Shown: positions 1 through 13,042, numbered from the stretch's first letter. The stretch is 64,000 nucleotides of DNA from Phalacrocorax aristotelis (GCF_949628215.1 NC_134276.1:135594125-135658124), one strand, 5' to 3'. Translations and numbers: made by a program. Notes: generated from the letters alone by a model not told the origin.

Positions 1-165
1 TTTTTCTTTACTGAGGAGCCCACAGCTGGACATAGTACTCCAGCTGCATACTCACAAGTGAGGGCAAGAAGAGAATCATCACCTCCTTTGCCCTGTTAGC
101 TACACTCTTGCTAGGTCAGTCCAGTATGTGGTTAGCCTTTGCCACAAGAGCTCATTTCTCTTATT
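1..165 (-). repeat. Degraded CR1 LINE fragment
   Basis: The stretch reads as the reverse complement of the CR1 segment that encodes 'HLEYCVQFWAPQ'-type sequence. It resembles the same segment at 5820-5950: ccacagctggacatagtactccagctgca, then a tract resembling 'cctcacaagtgagg...tcacctcctttgccctgttagctacactc'. It is diverged and runs off the window's left edge. Confidence 0.6.
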
Positions 166-764
166 TGTTAAATCCTGTCTGTGTCTTTTTCCCCAAACTC
201 TGATTTCCCACTTTTCCCTCTGAGAAGATGACGTTAGATTCTGGACAGCACTTCCTACTTCCTCTATGTGATTAAAAAGCTTCAGCAGCTATTTGCAGCT
301 GCGAACTTTGCTCTCAATTAATACAGACACCTAGATTTTTAGCCCTTAACACTGAATAATGAAAAAGGCACAGAGCTGAAGTTAGTCTGCCTCTGTGATG
401 AATCAAAGGTGTTAGTTCTTTCTTAAAATGTAGAAAGTTCAAAGGAGATGAAAGTCATGGGAAGGCTAAATGGAAAAGAGGGGAACTACCAGGCCATACT
501 TTTACTGGGACTCATGTCATCCCTACATGTCACTAGACCTGGGGATGTAGACCCAGGCTGAGATGTGATGGGCGGGAAGAGAGGAGATCTTCCCCAAGAG
601 AGGAAAAGGAGGAGTCACATATAGCACTTGAATATGAGAATCTTGCCTTACAGCCTTTGAAGAGTGACTCATTCTCCTCTCCCCTCCCTCTTTCTCCTTT
701 TCTTTTTGCTTCTCTTCATGAATCATTCAGTCTGTCTTTTAAGAAGATCATTATTCAACCACGG
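161..764. other. 5' flank of the hemITAM receptor gene
   Basis: No exon was found before 765. The proximal 100 bp hold an AP-1/NF-E2-type site (TGACTCA, 665-671) followed by a C/T-rich tract (about 670-716) and an upstream ATG at 718. No TATA box stands out, so the transcription start is unknown and a separate 5' non-coding exon is possible. Confidence 0.4.
665..671. promoter_or_regulatory. TGACTCA (AP-1/NF-E2-type) site upstream of the hemITAM receptor
   Basis: A 7-bp consensus lies 94 bp upstream of the start codon and just before a pyrimidine-rich tract. NF-E2 sites drive many megakaryocyte genes, and CLEC-2 is a platelet/thrombocyte receptor. That link is inference, and short motifs like this also occur by chance. 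Confidence 0.3.
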
Positions 765-3700
765 ATGAGTTCTCAGATAATGCATACAAATACAGAGGAA
801 GAGGATGGATATTCTAATTTAAATCACCTACCACAACATCCAACTAGACACTACATGTCCCTGCACATCAACCAAGGTATGACTGACTCTTGCTCTTTGA
901 ACTTTCCGCGCTATGGCAGACAATGACAATAGGAACAGTCTCTCTTGCCCAGCTCAGCAAATAAGAAATGTACTTACAGATCTAATATTATAGGTTTAAT
1001 GCACTATTTCTATTGTTTTGTTTGATAAAAAAGAGCATGTGTGAATGTGAAAATGCATAGAGTGGAACTACGGACATTAGTAGCTCTAAACTTTTGTAGG
1101 AAAAGACAGGTGGCTTCAAGATCAAATTTTGGAATGTAGGAATCAGCTGTAGTGTGGTTAGTTTTATTTATTGTTTATTTATTATTACAGGAAATGGCTA
1201 CATAGACAGGACAATCTGACTTTAATAGGAAAAGAACTTCAATGTTTTGCCCTCTGGACCTCAATTTTTCAGGAAATGTTTAAGGTTCATAGCCTTTAAG
1301 GCTAGAAGGGATGAGGCAGCACTGGGCCTGAATGCATAGGTCATGTCACTTCCTTTCTTCAAGTCCCATAGCTCTGGTTGTACTTCAAGAGGGCATCCAG
1401 TCTTGAGTTAAATATTTCTTCATCTGAAAGGTCCATCATACTGCATTGCCATGACCATTTGGTGATGGTAGCTCTCAGGAACTTTTGAATGCAGGGAAAT
1501 CTCAGAGGATATTTTGGACCCCAGAGTTTTTCTGAACTGGGCTTCAGCCAGGAGCCGGCATGCAGCCTGAGCACTGTGTGCCCTGAGAGCAGGAGGATTT
1601 GCGCAAAGTGTAAGAGGGTGTGCAAACACTTCCTTACTTTGTTCTGAAAGAGCAGAGTAATACAGTACTGTCAAAAGAGAATAGGAACATCACCTACTTC
1701 TAAGTCAAACAATCACTACAATGGTTCATAGTTTCATCATTTGTCAAAGGCAAGGAATCCCCAACCTGTTCCATTTAAACCCTGTCTCCTTTCAAACAGA
1801 CCTCTTTAACAGAGGTACCACATCTTCTTCTCAACTTGCATTTGGGTTAATCCTTAAAATATAATATAGCCTGGAAAGGGAATTCTTTCAGGAGTCACCA
1901 GATGGCTCTTCATGGAGGGGTGGAGGGTTGGAAGTACTGCTGAACAGGGTGCCTGCCCTCAGATAAACTGTTGGTTTCATCCAGGACGCTCTCTTCCCTT
2001 TGCTGTATGGTGGCCAGCTATCTTCACTTTGTTTGCTCTGTGTCTGGCCCTCACCATAGGAATGATAGTCCTAGGTAAGTCCTGAAATATACTGTGTTCT
2101 TTTATTCATATTAACAACTTGGGAATAACTGCATTGAAGAAAGGTGGAAGACTGAGTGCAATAAACACAGCCATAGCTCATTCTCCCCACATATACTGTC
2201 CTTTCCTCTCCTCCTAATTGCCTGTGATGAACACTCTGCAGCTTGGTGTACATAAGGCTTTGTGGGAAGCAATATTTTAAGTCTGGACCTGTGCCCAGAG
2301 CAAGGATATAGAAGTCAAGATTATGTATTTTGGAAAGAGTGGGAGGAATGGATTCTGTCCTCATCCATCTATTATTTATTTGCTAATTCAAATTAAATTA
2401 TAAAATAATAATTTTTACTTTCATAAATCAGTTTGTTGCTTCCCTTCTCCTCTTCTCCTGTTGTTCAAGTGTCTCTGCTCTACAGGAATAGCAGTTCTTG
2501 TCTTTGATAAACCTTTCATGATCGTAGACTAACCTTCCATGTTTGTAGACTAATGTCTTAAATCAGTTCATACCAGTATGTTAAAAATTTACATACTTCT
2601 AGCACTCAGATTCAGGAGGAAATCTCACGTTCTCTGTCTGTTTCACTCAGTCATCCCAGTTGATCTGACATGTGCAAGAGAACTGAACACTCTCATATTT
2701 ATATTAGCTTTTTTCATGTGTGACATGACTGTACCTATACTTTCTATCACAGAGCATGGACACAGACATTCTGAGCCGTTGCTACCAAAAGCCAGTATCT
2801 AAATACTGTTCAGGAAGATACATTTTAAAACCCTCCCCACTTTCTTCAGAGAAGTTTTACCAGCCTTTAAGAATAAAAGGTTTTTTTCAACCTGAAGTAT
2901 GTTTAGAATTTTAGGTTTTTTTCAAAGGCTTACAAAACTTCCTTTAAGATCAACATGATTAGTCCAAAATAGTCCTTCCTAAGCATATTTTTTTTGCATT
3001 ATTTTAGTCTTTTCTTAGGTTACCAAGTGGCCTGCAACAGCACTGTGATTAAACTGCATTTAAAATTTGGAAATCCCTTTATTCATCATTTTCTCATTTG
3101 CTAATCTCCTCACAATATGTGACACTATAAGCATCAGAGTTGCATGTGAGCATGGTGTTGCAAAAAGTGAATTTGCAATATATGATGAAGCATGTATCAT
3201 GCAATAGCATTGTCACAGCTTTTTTGTCTCATGAAGAATATCTTTATAAAATCCAGGTCTCAGAGGTTCTAAGGCACCTACAGGACATAATGAAAACTTG
3301 CAAGGACTAAAGGAGAGATTGTGCTTGATGGGTGACGCAGACAGTAAGAATGATAGTAAGTAGAAGTACTGCTCACACAGCCTGAAATCTCTGTGTTAGT
3401 CCTTATATCAGATTATACAAGGGTGTTCTATGCTATATCAGATTAAATAATGAGGTTTTTTTAAAAAAAAAAATTAATGTAGATGTGACCCATAAAGTGC
3501 TATACACGTTTCAGCTCTGCATAATTTGACTTTCCAAGCCTATGGGTGTAGACTCCTCTACTCTTCCTTTGGCTGTTTATAAGGGACAGATGGTTTCTTT
3601 CTGTTCTAGGATCCACATGTTCACTCTGCCCTGTAAACTGGAAATGGGTTGGAGGCGACACCTGTTTCTACTTTTCAGAAAAGGAGGCCACATGGCAGGA

Positions 3701-6700
3701 AAGTAAAGACTTTTGCTTCTCCCAGAACGCCACCCTTCTTATGCTGAAAAGGAAAAGCAAGTTGGTATGGTTCCAATCATACTGATCTTTCTTTGCGTTG
3801 GTATCAACTATTCAAAACTCCTCACCAGTCTGCAAGTACCTCTTGATGTTACATAGTAATAGAGGTACTGTCCCCAAGGTCTGATTTAATGCAGACTGCA
3901 GAGCATTTAACCACATATGTGTAATGATGAGGTAGCTAGCAACACAGGATATTATTCAGCCAAACAGTGAACATGACTGTAATGGATCCCATAAAAGTTA
4001 TAAGTGGTGAGTCTTTCATTGAGGAAATCTTGAATACTCTGAGAGGTAGGGATCTAAAAAGAATTGTTGCCCTGGTCTTATATTTAGTAGGTGCTAGGCA
4101 CAAAATATTTCTGTTTGCATGCCAAATAGAGATGTCATCTCTTGGGAACTGTTAAGAGGGCCAGATGAGGAATTCAGGCAGTCATTGTCAAATTATCTCC
4201 TTTGGTTCTTTCTGGATCACCTCCTCCCTCAACAGTAGTTGTTTAGGTACAGCGAAAAGAAAAATACCCACAAGCTCCTTGGTGATAAAATGTTGCATTT
4301 TTTTATATAGAATAGCATATCTCATATATCACAAAAACAATCTTATTGGATTGGCTTATCATACGGAGTCGATGGCTGGTCTTGGATAGATGATACGAAA
4401 CTTTCTACGAAGAGAATGGACTGGTAAGTTTTCTGAAATCAATCAGATGGTGGTTTTTAATGTCTTCTTGCACAATACCCTCCCTGTGCACTGAAGGAGG
4501 AGGAAACCAAAATCCCATTAACAGCAAAGCTTCAAGGCAGAATACAGCCACAGATGTATTTGGAGTTAAAATGCTCTTTTAGGTGTGAAGACTCTGAAAT
4601 AGAGAAAGAGTCTCAGAAAACTGGATGTGTGAGAAGAAGGAGTCAACGAACCAGTGCAATCAGTGACTGCTCTCACTGTTTAGGCCCATTCACTTTATGA
4701 AATATCCCAGGACTCTAAAGGAATCCACCCACACTTCCTTCAAGACAGCCTACCTCCTGCAAAGCCTGCCTTCACCTGCCTCTTCTACTCAGACACAATT
4801 ATTGCAAATTGACTTCTCTCCTCCATCACCACTTTGAAGCCTTTATTACATAAAAATAGCCAGCATTAGGTGGAGAGCACCTGTCTACTTTTTCTGTAAA
4901 ATCTCATCAGCTTGCTCTATGTATTCCTCCTTCACTAACCGGGGGGGGGAAATCAAATTCCCATTCTGTTCTGTGTGAAGTGATCACTGTATGCAGTAAT
5001 ACGAGAGCCCTCTTCAGGGTCTGGAGAACCTTCTTCAAGTGAAGATTCTCCAGTGCCTCCTTTGAAACACCTGCTCATTTTGTCTTGCAAACTCTTACAC
5101 CTCCTGCAGCCTAGTAGGCAGCTGACAGAATAATCTGGCTTCTGTTCTGGTAGACTGCTGCCTTTCAGTTTCCAGACCCAAATTACCACTACATAAAGCA
5201 ATGGCTGGAGTGACGTAACCACTAGTTAGAAACTAGTGCTATTTTCTACTTTGATCATGCTCCATACATAACTTTCTTTTTTTGTATCTTTGAGCTGAAT
5301 GCTGGTGGAACAATGATCATAGAATCATAGAATAGTTTGGCTTGAAAGTAACCTTTAAAGGTCACCTAGTCTATCCCCCCTGCAATGAGCAGGGATAGCT
5401 TCAACAAGATCAGGTTGCTCAAAGCCACCTCCAACCTGACATTGAATGTTTCCAGGAATGGGGCATCTACCATGTTGCTGGGCAACCTGTTCCAGTGTTC
5501 CACTACCCTCATCGTAAAAAATTTCTTCCTTATTTGCAGTCTGAATCTGCTCTCTTTTAGTTTAAAACCATTACCCCTTGTCCTATCACAACAGATCCTG
5601 CTAAAAACTATGTCCATCTTTCCTATAGTCCCCCTCTAAGTACTTAAAGGCCACAATAAGGTCTCCCAAGAGCCTTCTCTTCTCTATGCTGAACAACCCC
5701 AACTCTCTCAGTCTTTTTCATAGGAAATGTGTTCCATGCCTCCGGATCATTGTTGTGGCCCTCCTCTGGACCCGCTCCAACAGGTCCATGTCCTTCTTGT
5801 GGCTGAGGGCTCCAGAGCTGCACACAGTACTCCAGGTGGGGTCTCACCAGAGCAGAGTAGAGGGGCAAAGTCACCTCCCTTGACCTGCTGGCCATGCTGC
5901 TTTTGATGTGGCCCAGGATGCAGCTGGCCTTCTGGGCTGTAAGCACATACTGCCGGCTCATGTCAGCTTTTCATCTACCAGTACCCCAAGTCCTTCTCTG
6001 CAGGGCTGCTCTCAATCCCTTCATCCCCCAGCCTGTATTGAGACTGGGGGTTGCCCAACCCAAGTGCAGGACCCTGCATTTGGCCTCGTTGAACCTCATG
6101 AGGTTCACATGGGCCCACTTCTTGAGCTTGTCCAGGTCCCTTTGGACGGCATCCCAACCCTCAGGCATGTCAACTGCACCACTCAGCTTAGTGTTGTCTG
6201 CAAACCTGCTGAGGGTGCACTTGTTCCCACTATGCCATTGATGAAGATATTAAACAATACTGGTCCCAATAGGACCCCTGAGGGACACCACTCACCACTG
6301 ACCTCCATCTGCACATTGAGCAGTTGACTACTACCCTCTGTACTTCACCATCCAACCAATTCCTTATCCACTGAACAGTCCACCCACCAAATCCATATCT
6401 CTCCAATTTAGAGAGAAGGGTGTTATGGAGGACCATGTCAAAGGCCTTACAAGAATTCCAAACAGATGACATCCATTGCTCTTCCCTTGTCCACCAATGC
6501 AGTCACTCCATCATAGAAGGCTGTTAGGTTGGTCAGACAGGATTTGTCCTTGCTGAAGCCATGCTGGCTGTATTGAATCACCTCCCTTGTCCTCCAGGTG
6601 CCTTAGCATAGCTTCTAGGAGGATCTGTTCCATGATCTTCCCAGGCACAGAGGTGAGGCTGACACATCAGTAGTTCCCAAGGTCCTCCTTTCTACCTTTT

Positions 6701-7892
6701 TTAAAAATGGGTGCAAAGTTTCCCTTTTTCAGTCATGAGGGACTTCATCTGACTGCCATGACTTTTTAAATACCATGGACAGTGGCTTGGCAACTATATC
6801 GGCCAATTCCCTCAGGACTCTGGGATGCATCTTATCAGGTCCCATAGACTTATGTATGTTCATGCTCCTCAGGTGATCACAAAGCCGATCTTCTCTTACA
6901 GTGGGAGGGACTTTGCTCCCCCAGTCCCTGTCTTGCAGTCCATCCACTCAAGAGGTGTGGGAAGAGAGGTTGCCAGTGAAGACTGAGGCAAAGAAGTTGT
7001 TGAGTACCTCAGCCTTCTCCTCATCTGTTTCTACCAGTTTGCCAGTCTTGCTCATCTGGGGGCTTGCTTTCTCTGACCTTCCTTTTCTGGCTGACATACT
7101 GTAGAAGCCCTTCTTGTTATTCTTTGCAACCCTTGTCAAGTTCAAGACCAGCTGTGCTGTGGCCTTCCTAACACCATCCCTACACAACTGTGAGTGTCCC
7201 TATACTCTTCCCAGGATACCTGTCCCTGTTTCCACTGCATTTCATTCTTGCCCTTTATTTTGGCCAGCAGGTTTCAACTCATCCATGCCCATCTCCTGCC
7301 TTCCTTTCCTGGTTTCTTACACCTGGGGATCAAGAGCTCTTGCTCTCTATAGAAAGCACCCTTAAAGATCTGCCAGGTCTGTTCTGCTCCCTTGTCCCTG
7401 AAGGCAGTTTCCCAGGGGGTCCTATTGACTAACTCCTTGAAGAGCTGAAAGTTTGCTTTCCTAAAATTCGGGGTCCTGACTTTCATCTTTGCCTGACCCA
7501 TATCTCTCAGGACTGTGAACTCCACCAGTGCATGATCGCTGTAGCCCAGGCTGGCTCCAGTTTTCACAACCTGCATTGCTGACCAACATGATCCTTCAGA
7601 CTTGAATGATACGTTATGTTCTTCAGTGTTTTGTATAAACTTTTATTAAATTTACAATAACTAAGCAACTTTTGCAATAATGTATGATTGTCCAAAAGGT
7701 CTTTATGGGTTTTTTTCACATTTGTACATTACTTTTTAACAAGATGATATTGGTTTTTTTTTTTCCAGGATTGATTTGTCCTCTAAGCAAAACTGTGCAT
7801 ACCTTTTTTATCATAAGTCAAGAGTCTACAGTGAGAATTGTTACAAGAATTATCCCTGGATCTGTGAGAAGGCAGCAGTCCAGCTGATCTAA
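765..7892 (+). CDS. CLEC1B: C-type lectin-like receptor with hemITAM tail, CLEC1B (CLEC-2)-like, six exons
   Basis: Coding exons: 765-876, 1985-2074, 3257-3355, 3610-3764, 4311-4423 and 7769-7892. All junctions are GT-AG and the phases join into about 230 aa ending in TAA. The N-terminal tail has an acidic hemITAM-like motif, EEEDGYSNL (Tyr16), as in CLEC-2 and Dectin-1, which signal through Syk. An uncharged membrane segment spans about residues 44-67, so this is a type II protein. A short stalk with one Cys (residue 90) suggests a dimer. The lectin domain begins near residue 104 and shows [24 protein letters not shown] and a terminal WICEK. It lacks EPN/WND calcium-binding motifs, so calcium-dependent sugar binding is unlikely. 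Human CLEC1B is 229 aa. The start could also be Met6 at 780. CLEC1B orthology is inferred from the tail, length and neighbours; another hemITAM family member is possible. Confidence 0.85.
1265..1500 (-). repeat. Probable ancient CR1-like (L3-type) 3' fragment
   Basis: Diverged sequence with the order of words typical of old amniote CR1 elements read from the 3' end: catagcctttaaggctagaag, cctgaatgcataggtca, then ggcatccagtcttgagttaaa. It lies in intron 1 of the hemITAM receptor. The match is by eye to the family pattern only. Confidence 0.4.
5315..7590 (-). mobile_element. CR1 LINE, 5'-truncated, with decayed endonuclease/reverse transcriptase
   Basis: The plus strand opens with the CR1 3' end in reverse (atcatagaatcatagaatag). 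Minus-strand reading frames, broken by stops and frameshifts, follow in the correct order. From the 5' side they are an endonuclease C-terminus (SDHALVEF), fingers and palm segments ([45 protein letters not shown]) and the C-terminal domain ([20 protein letters not shown]). The 5' end is lost near 7590. It sits in the last intron of the hemITAM receptor, antisense to it, about 180 bp before the terminal exon. It is not capable of encoding an intact protein. Confidence 0.93.
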
Positions 7893-9085
7893 AAAGATTA
7901 TCAGCAGAAAAAAACCTGGAAGAGTATGAAGATTCTGGTGTTCAGAGTTTTCCAAGAAGGGGTGTAAAATAATTTTTAATACAAATTCAGAGCAGAGTCC
8001 ATCATCTTCCTAGTGTATTCACACAAAAATGGAAAAGAGACACAAAACCTTTGCAGATAAAAAGAACCAACAGTAACAAATGTCTACAAATCAAAGAAGA
8101 TATATTAGTCTCCTTGTTCTACTTCAGAAACCACTGTCTTAGCGATGCTGACAATCTTAAGCATTACTTACAGCCAAAGAAAGCAGAAGTCTGAAGACCT
8201 GTGGGGCCAATTCTTGTCACTCTGATTAGAATTTTCTGTCAAGGTGCTCTATCTTTAGTCCATTTGACCTTACTCAGATGATGAGTCTTCTTTCACTCCT
8301 ATTTATAAAGATATGCTAACATCTAATAACTCTTAATTATTTCTAGACCTCTCTTCAGCATACTCACTTTCAGTTATTCTATATTCCTCTAAAATTCCAA
8401 GGTAAGCTCTCCTCTTCTTTACTACTCGGAGACATATGGCTCCATTGTTCACTGCTTAGCAGTGAAGCATCACTCAGCATCCTCATCCTCTTCTTGACTG
8501 GGTATAGTGTATGAATTTTAGATATGTTCAAATTTTACTTTGTCACAAATACAGATTTGTGGATACTGCCAACTACACCAATTTGTCATGAATATGATTT
8601 GTTACATGGCTTTGATTAGCAATTTAAGACTTATTAATATTTGTGAGATAGATTCTTAACACTTAAGCATCAGCCAATTTAAAACAGCAATTTGATGGAA
8701 TTTTTTACAATCATCATAGCAACTTAGCTAAAGATTCAAGAATGTCAAGGTTCATTCTATTACTTACATGGAAGAAGTGCACAAAGGAAAATTCAGTTAC
8801 ACTCAAGTTAGAATGATTCACAGAGGGATCATGGATGCAGGGGATAAGGAGGACTCTCCCACTGAGTTATGAGGTTCAGAATAGACCCCCTTCCTTTCTA
8901 AACTCCTTTCAGAGAGAAGTCTAGGTGTGGCTAGGTCCAATCTTAGTCTCAGACTTGATCAATAGTTTATGTGAATAGAGATAATATATATGTATATATA
9001 GTCAAATTGCATACACACACACACACACTGAGGTTAAACTGTGATTAAAATTTCCTTTTTCGTGGGTTTCATGAATTACTCAATT
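7893..9085. other. 3' flank of the hemITAM receptor gene, no gene seen
   Basis: AT-rich sequence without a recognisable exon. It probably includes the receptor's 3' UTR, but no canonical AATAAA follows closely and the transcript end was not placed. A TA/CA simple repeat lies at about 8985-9028. Confidence 0.4.
8985..9028. repeat. (TA)n/(CA)n microsatellite
   Basis: A short TATATATGTATATATA tract is followed by a CACACA run of about nine dinucleotides. Ordinary simple repeat. Confidence 0.85.
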
Positions 9086-9520
9086 TTATGTACTGGCATT
9101 CACCAATGCACAGCCGGTGAACCTCACAAAGTCAGGCCTTTGAGTCCTCACAAAATCATCAATGAACGATCCTTCAATCCTTGTGAATTCTAGCCTGAGA
9201 GGCGTCCCAGCCCAGGGGGAGATACTGGGTCACACAGACCGATGTGGACCCGAGAGCTCAGAAGGTCTCCGTCTTGGATCACTATTTATAGGATCTCAAG
9301 ATGATTGGCTTTGGTCAATATTTAACACTCTGGCCACAATTCTGGTACACAATTCAGGGACCAGATAATCCAGGCGTGGACAGAGATTGCCTGATGGCCA
9401 AGTCGTTATGACCAAGATAACAGCACAATAGGGTTTATTACAGGATCTCAGAATGGCCTGGGGGACTGCACCACCACACTTCCAGATAATGATGATTTCC
9501 TTTACATGCAATCATATGAT
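9085..9520 (-). mobile_element. Probable solo LTR of an endogenous retrovirus
   Basis: Read on the minus strand there is a TATAAATAG box (9290-9282) followed by a downstream region of the U5 kind (GACGGAGACC, then GAGCTCTCGGGTCC). This order resembles the promoter-to-U5 part of avian LTRs. No retroviral coding sequence flanks it. The ends are approximate, and U3 may extend to about 9760, where a GTGGCATGAAT-type 11-mer is repeated. Confidence 0.4.
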
Positions 9521-11303
9521 CTTCCAGGAATGCCCAGAAGTCAGTGTTAAATGAGTTTTAATAAACAGTATGATATTATCATAATCACCATTGCAGTTAT
9601 GCAGGGAGAATCGTAATAAATGATTGGATTTTTCCAAGGGCCATCCATCTGAGGGCCATTAGTCTTCAGCTGACACAGAATACGTCCATCCCTTTACCTA
9701 ATGCATCTCATAATATGAAAGGGTGAATATGTGGCATGAATGGCTGCACATTGAATGAATGTGGCATGAATCGCTGCACTGATATCTGGAAAGCTGTGAC
9801 AGTATTAATTGCTGAATGGGGAACTGAATTTTCCAATGTTTTAGAAACCACATCTTTTTGGTATTATATATTAATTGTCTTTTGTAATGTATGTTTTTCT
9901 AAATCTAGGTAGCTGTATCTGGTGTATCTTTTTCAAGATCTTGAGGGGAGAGAGGTGGGTAAAAAAGCAAGCTCACAACCCTGTACTTCAGGAAAGCAGA
10001 CTTTCAAAGGCCTCTTCAAATTTCTGCTTGGAAGCAGATACTCAGACATAGGGCCCTGGAGGCAAGAGGTGCCCAGGAAAGTTGGTTAATATTAAAGGAT
10101 TACCTCCTCCAAGTTCAAAAGTGGTCTGTCCCAAAAGTAGGAAGCCAGGCAGGAATGCCAGGAGGCCTATGTGGATGAACAAATTGATCTTGGCAAAACC
10201 CAGACACAAATAGGAAGCATACAGAGGGTGGAAGCAGGTACAGGTAGCCTGGAAGGAACACAGAGGCACCGTCTGAGCATGCAGGGATGAGGTTAGGAAA
10301 GTCAAAGCCCAAAAGGAAATTAATCTTGTGAGAGGTGTCAAAGGCAATAAGGAGGGCTTCTTCTATACATAGGTGACAAAAGGAAGAATAGGGAAAATGT
10401 GGGCCCACTGCTGAATGAGTCAGGGAACCTGGTGACACAGGACCTGGAAAAGGCTGAGGTACTGAATGCCACCTTTGCCTCAGTCTTTATTAGCCAGACT
10501 GGCCTTCAGAAATCCCAGGTACCAGAGACCAGGGCAAAGTCTGGAGCAAGGAAGATGTATCCATGGCGGAAAAGGAACATGTTAGGTAATACTTAAGCAA
10601 GCTAGACAGGCATAAATCCATGGGCCCTGATGGGATGCACCCACGAGTGCCGAGGGAGCTGTCAGATGTCATTGCATGGCAACTCTTGATACTCTTTGAT
10701 CATGGCAACTAGGAGAAGAGCCTGATGACCTGGGGGAAAGCAAATGTCACTCCTATCTTCAATGAGAGCGGGAAAGAGGACCCAGGGAACTACAGGGCAA
10801 CCAGCCTCACTTCAAGCCCTAAGAAGCTGATGTAGCAAGTAATCTTGGAAACCATTTTCAGATTTATCAAGGACAAGAAGGTGATTGGGAGTAGCCAGCG
10901 TGGACTCACCAAGCGGAAGTTGTACTTGACCAACCTTATAAACTTTTATGATGAGATGATTGGCTTGGTAGACAGGGAGAGAACAGTGAATATTGTCTAC
11001 CTAGACTTCAGTAAGATATTCAACATGTTATCCCATAAGATCCTCATAGAGAAGCTGTTGGTGTACAGGCTGGATGAGCAGGCAGTGAGTGGAGTGAAAA
11101 CTGTCTAAACAGATGGACCCAGAGTGTGGTGATCAGTGGCGTGAAGTCTACAGCTGGAGGCCAGTCTCTAGCAGTGTATGCCAGGGGTCAACACTGGATC
11201 TGACCTAGTTTAACATCTTCATTAATGATCTGGACGATAGGGTAGAGTTTGCTAACACCACCAAACTGGAAGAAGTGGCTGATATACCAGATGATTATGC
11301 TGC

Positions 11304-11914
11304 TGAAATCCTGAAGAAAATTGAATTTTTGGAATTTTCTGCTAAGCAATAACAATTAACTACGTGAGCTTGGCAAAACAGAACTTGACAGCCGGAGATG
11401 GGAACTGAGAGATAGAGAAGCACTTGTTTTGCGATTATGTCCTTGAGGAGAGCTGAGAGACTGATCAAAGCAAATATCCTGCCTCAGAAGATGCTGAGAA
11501 CAGAGTGACAAAGTGTATAGTCAAGGAGAAAAACTAATTGGGGTGTTGATAAGAACTAAAACAAAGTGCCCATTAGGGGAACTATCCTCACTATAATACT
11601 AAAAATCAGGTCCATAGGCCAGCAACTGCCCCCCTTCCTCTCTGAGCATGCCTGGTAAATTAAAAGTGAGCTGTACCTTTACATCAAAGCAAGAAAGTAA
11701 TTAACCAATTATTTGATAAAGCGTGTGAATATTAGCTGTAACTGACACATTTACCTGTATAAATGCCTTGTAGTTTCTCTGTGCAGTGTGCTAGCTTAGA
11801 GTTACTACCTAGCACCAATCTTCATGCAAAAATGAATTAAATAAAATACCTCCACTCTGTGTGTAGTTTGGTGTTTTGCACACCAGGCGAATGAATGCAC
11901 TTTTCAGGATAACA
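11304..11914 (+). mobile_element. Solo LTR inserted in the CR1
   Basis: CR1 similarity stops after atgctgc near 11303 and resumes at gccatccagag near 11917. The roughly 610 bp between has LTR hallmarks: it starts TG, has a TATA box (tataaatgcc, about 11758) and a polyadenylation signal (AATAAA, about 11840), then a U5 ending in ggataaca. No internal retroviral genes are present. The target duplication is not clear (gctgc versus ttgcc), so the ends may be off by a few bases. Confidence 0.75.
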
Positions 11915-12602
11915 TTGCCATCCAGAGGGATCTCAACAGGCTGGAGAAATGGGCTGACAGGAATCTCATTATGTTCAATAAGTCCTGCAACTGGAGAGGA
12001 AAACCCCCATGCATCAGTACATGTCCTTGTGGCAAAGAAGACTTATGATATCGGGCTCCATTAGGACAACTGTTGCCAGTGGGTTGAGGGAGGTGAACCT
12101 TCCCCTCTGCTCAGCACAGGTGAGGTCACACCTGGAGTGCTGGGTCCAGTGCTGGGCTCCCCAGTACAAGAGAGACATTGACATACCAGAGGCGGTCTAA
12201 TGAAAGGCCACAAAGGTGACAAAGGGACTGAAGCATCTCTCCTATGAGGAAAGGCTGAGAGAGCTGGGATGGTTTTGGCTGGAGAAGAGGTTTGGAGGGG
12301 AACTTATTAATGTATGCAAACACCTGAAGGGAGGTTACAAAGATGAGCCAGGCTATTTTCTGTGGTGCCCAGTGACAGGACCAGAAGCAATGGGCACAAA
12401 CTGAAAGAGAGGAGGTTCCCTCTGAACATCAGGAAACACTTCTTTACCGTGAGGTTGATTGAACACTGGCACTGGTTGCCCAGAGAAGTTGTGGAGTCTC
12501 CCTCCATGGAGATATTAAAGTGATCTGGCCATAGTCCTGGATAACTGGCTTTACATGGCCCTGCTTGAGCAAGGGGTTTGGAGCAGATGACCTCCACAGG
12601 TC

Positions 12603-13042
12603 ATAGAATTACAGAATGGTTGGGTTGGAAGGGACCTCTAAAGATCATCTAGTCCAACCACCCTGTCCTGGGCAGGGACATCTTTCGCTAGGTCAGGTTG
12701 CTCAAAGCCCATCCAACGTGACCTGGAACACTTCCAGGGAGACAGCATCCACAACTTCTCTGGGCAACAGGTTCCGGGGTCTCACCACCACCATCATAAA
12801 AAATTTCTTTCTTACATCTAATCTAAATCAACTTTCTTTTAGTTTAAAAGCATTGCCTCTTGTCCTGTCACTACAAGCCTTGGCAAAAAGTCTCTTCCCA
12901 TCTTTTGTATAAGCTCCCTTCATGTATTTAAATGTCACAAGGTCTTCACAGAGCCTTCTCTTCTCCAGGCTGAACAGCCCCAACTCTCTCAGCCTTTCTT
13001 CAAAGGAGAGCTGTTCCAGCCCTCTGATCTGAGGTCCCTTCC
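12603..13042 (-). mobile_element. CR1 3' fragment, inserted in the opposite-strand CR1
   Basis: The plus strand starts with the reversed CR1 3' terminus (tcatagaattacagaatgg) and runs through the C-terminal region to a 5' break at ctgttccagccctctgatc. It interrupts the + strand CR1 near its 3' end, since host CR1 sequence continues directly on both sides. Confidence 0.88.

Noticed and set aside
5366-7576. Many minus-strand frames as possible host genes
   Set aside because: They are broken pieces of CR1 reverse transcriptase, with the LINE's 3' repeat at the expected end.
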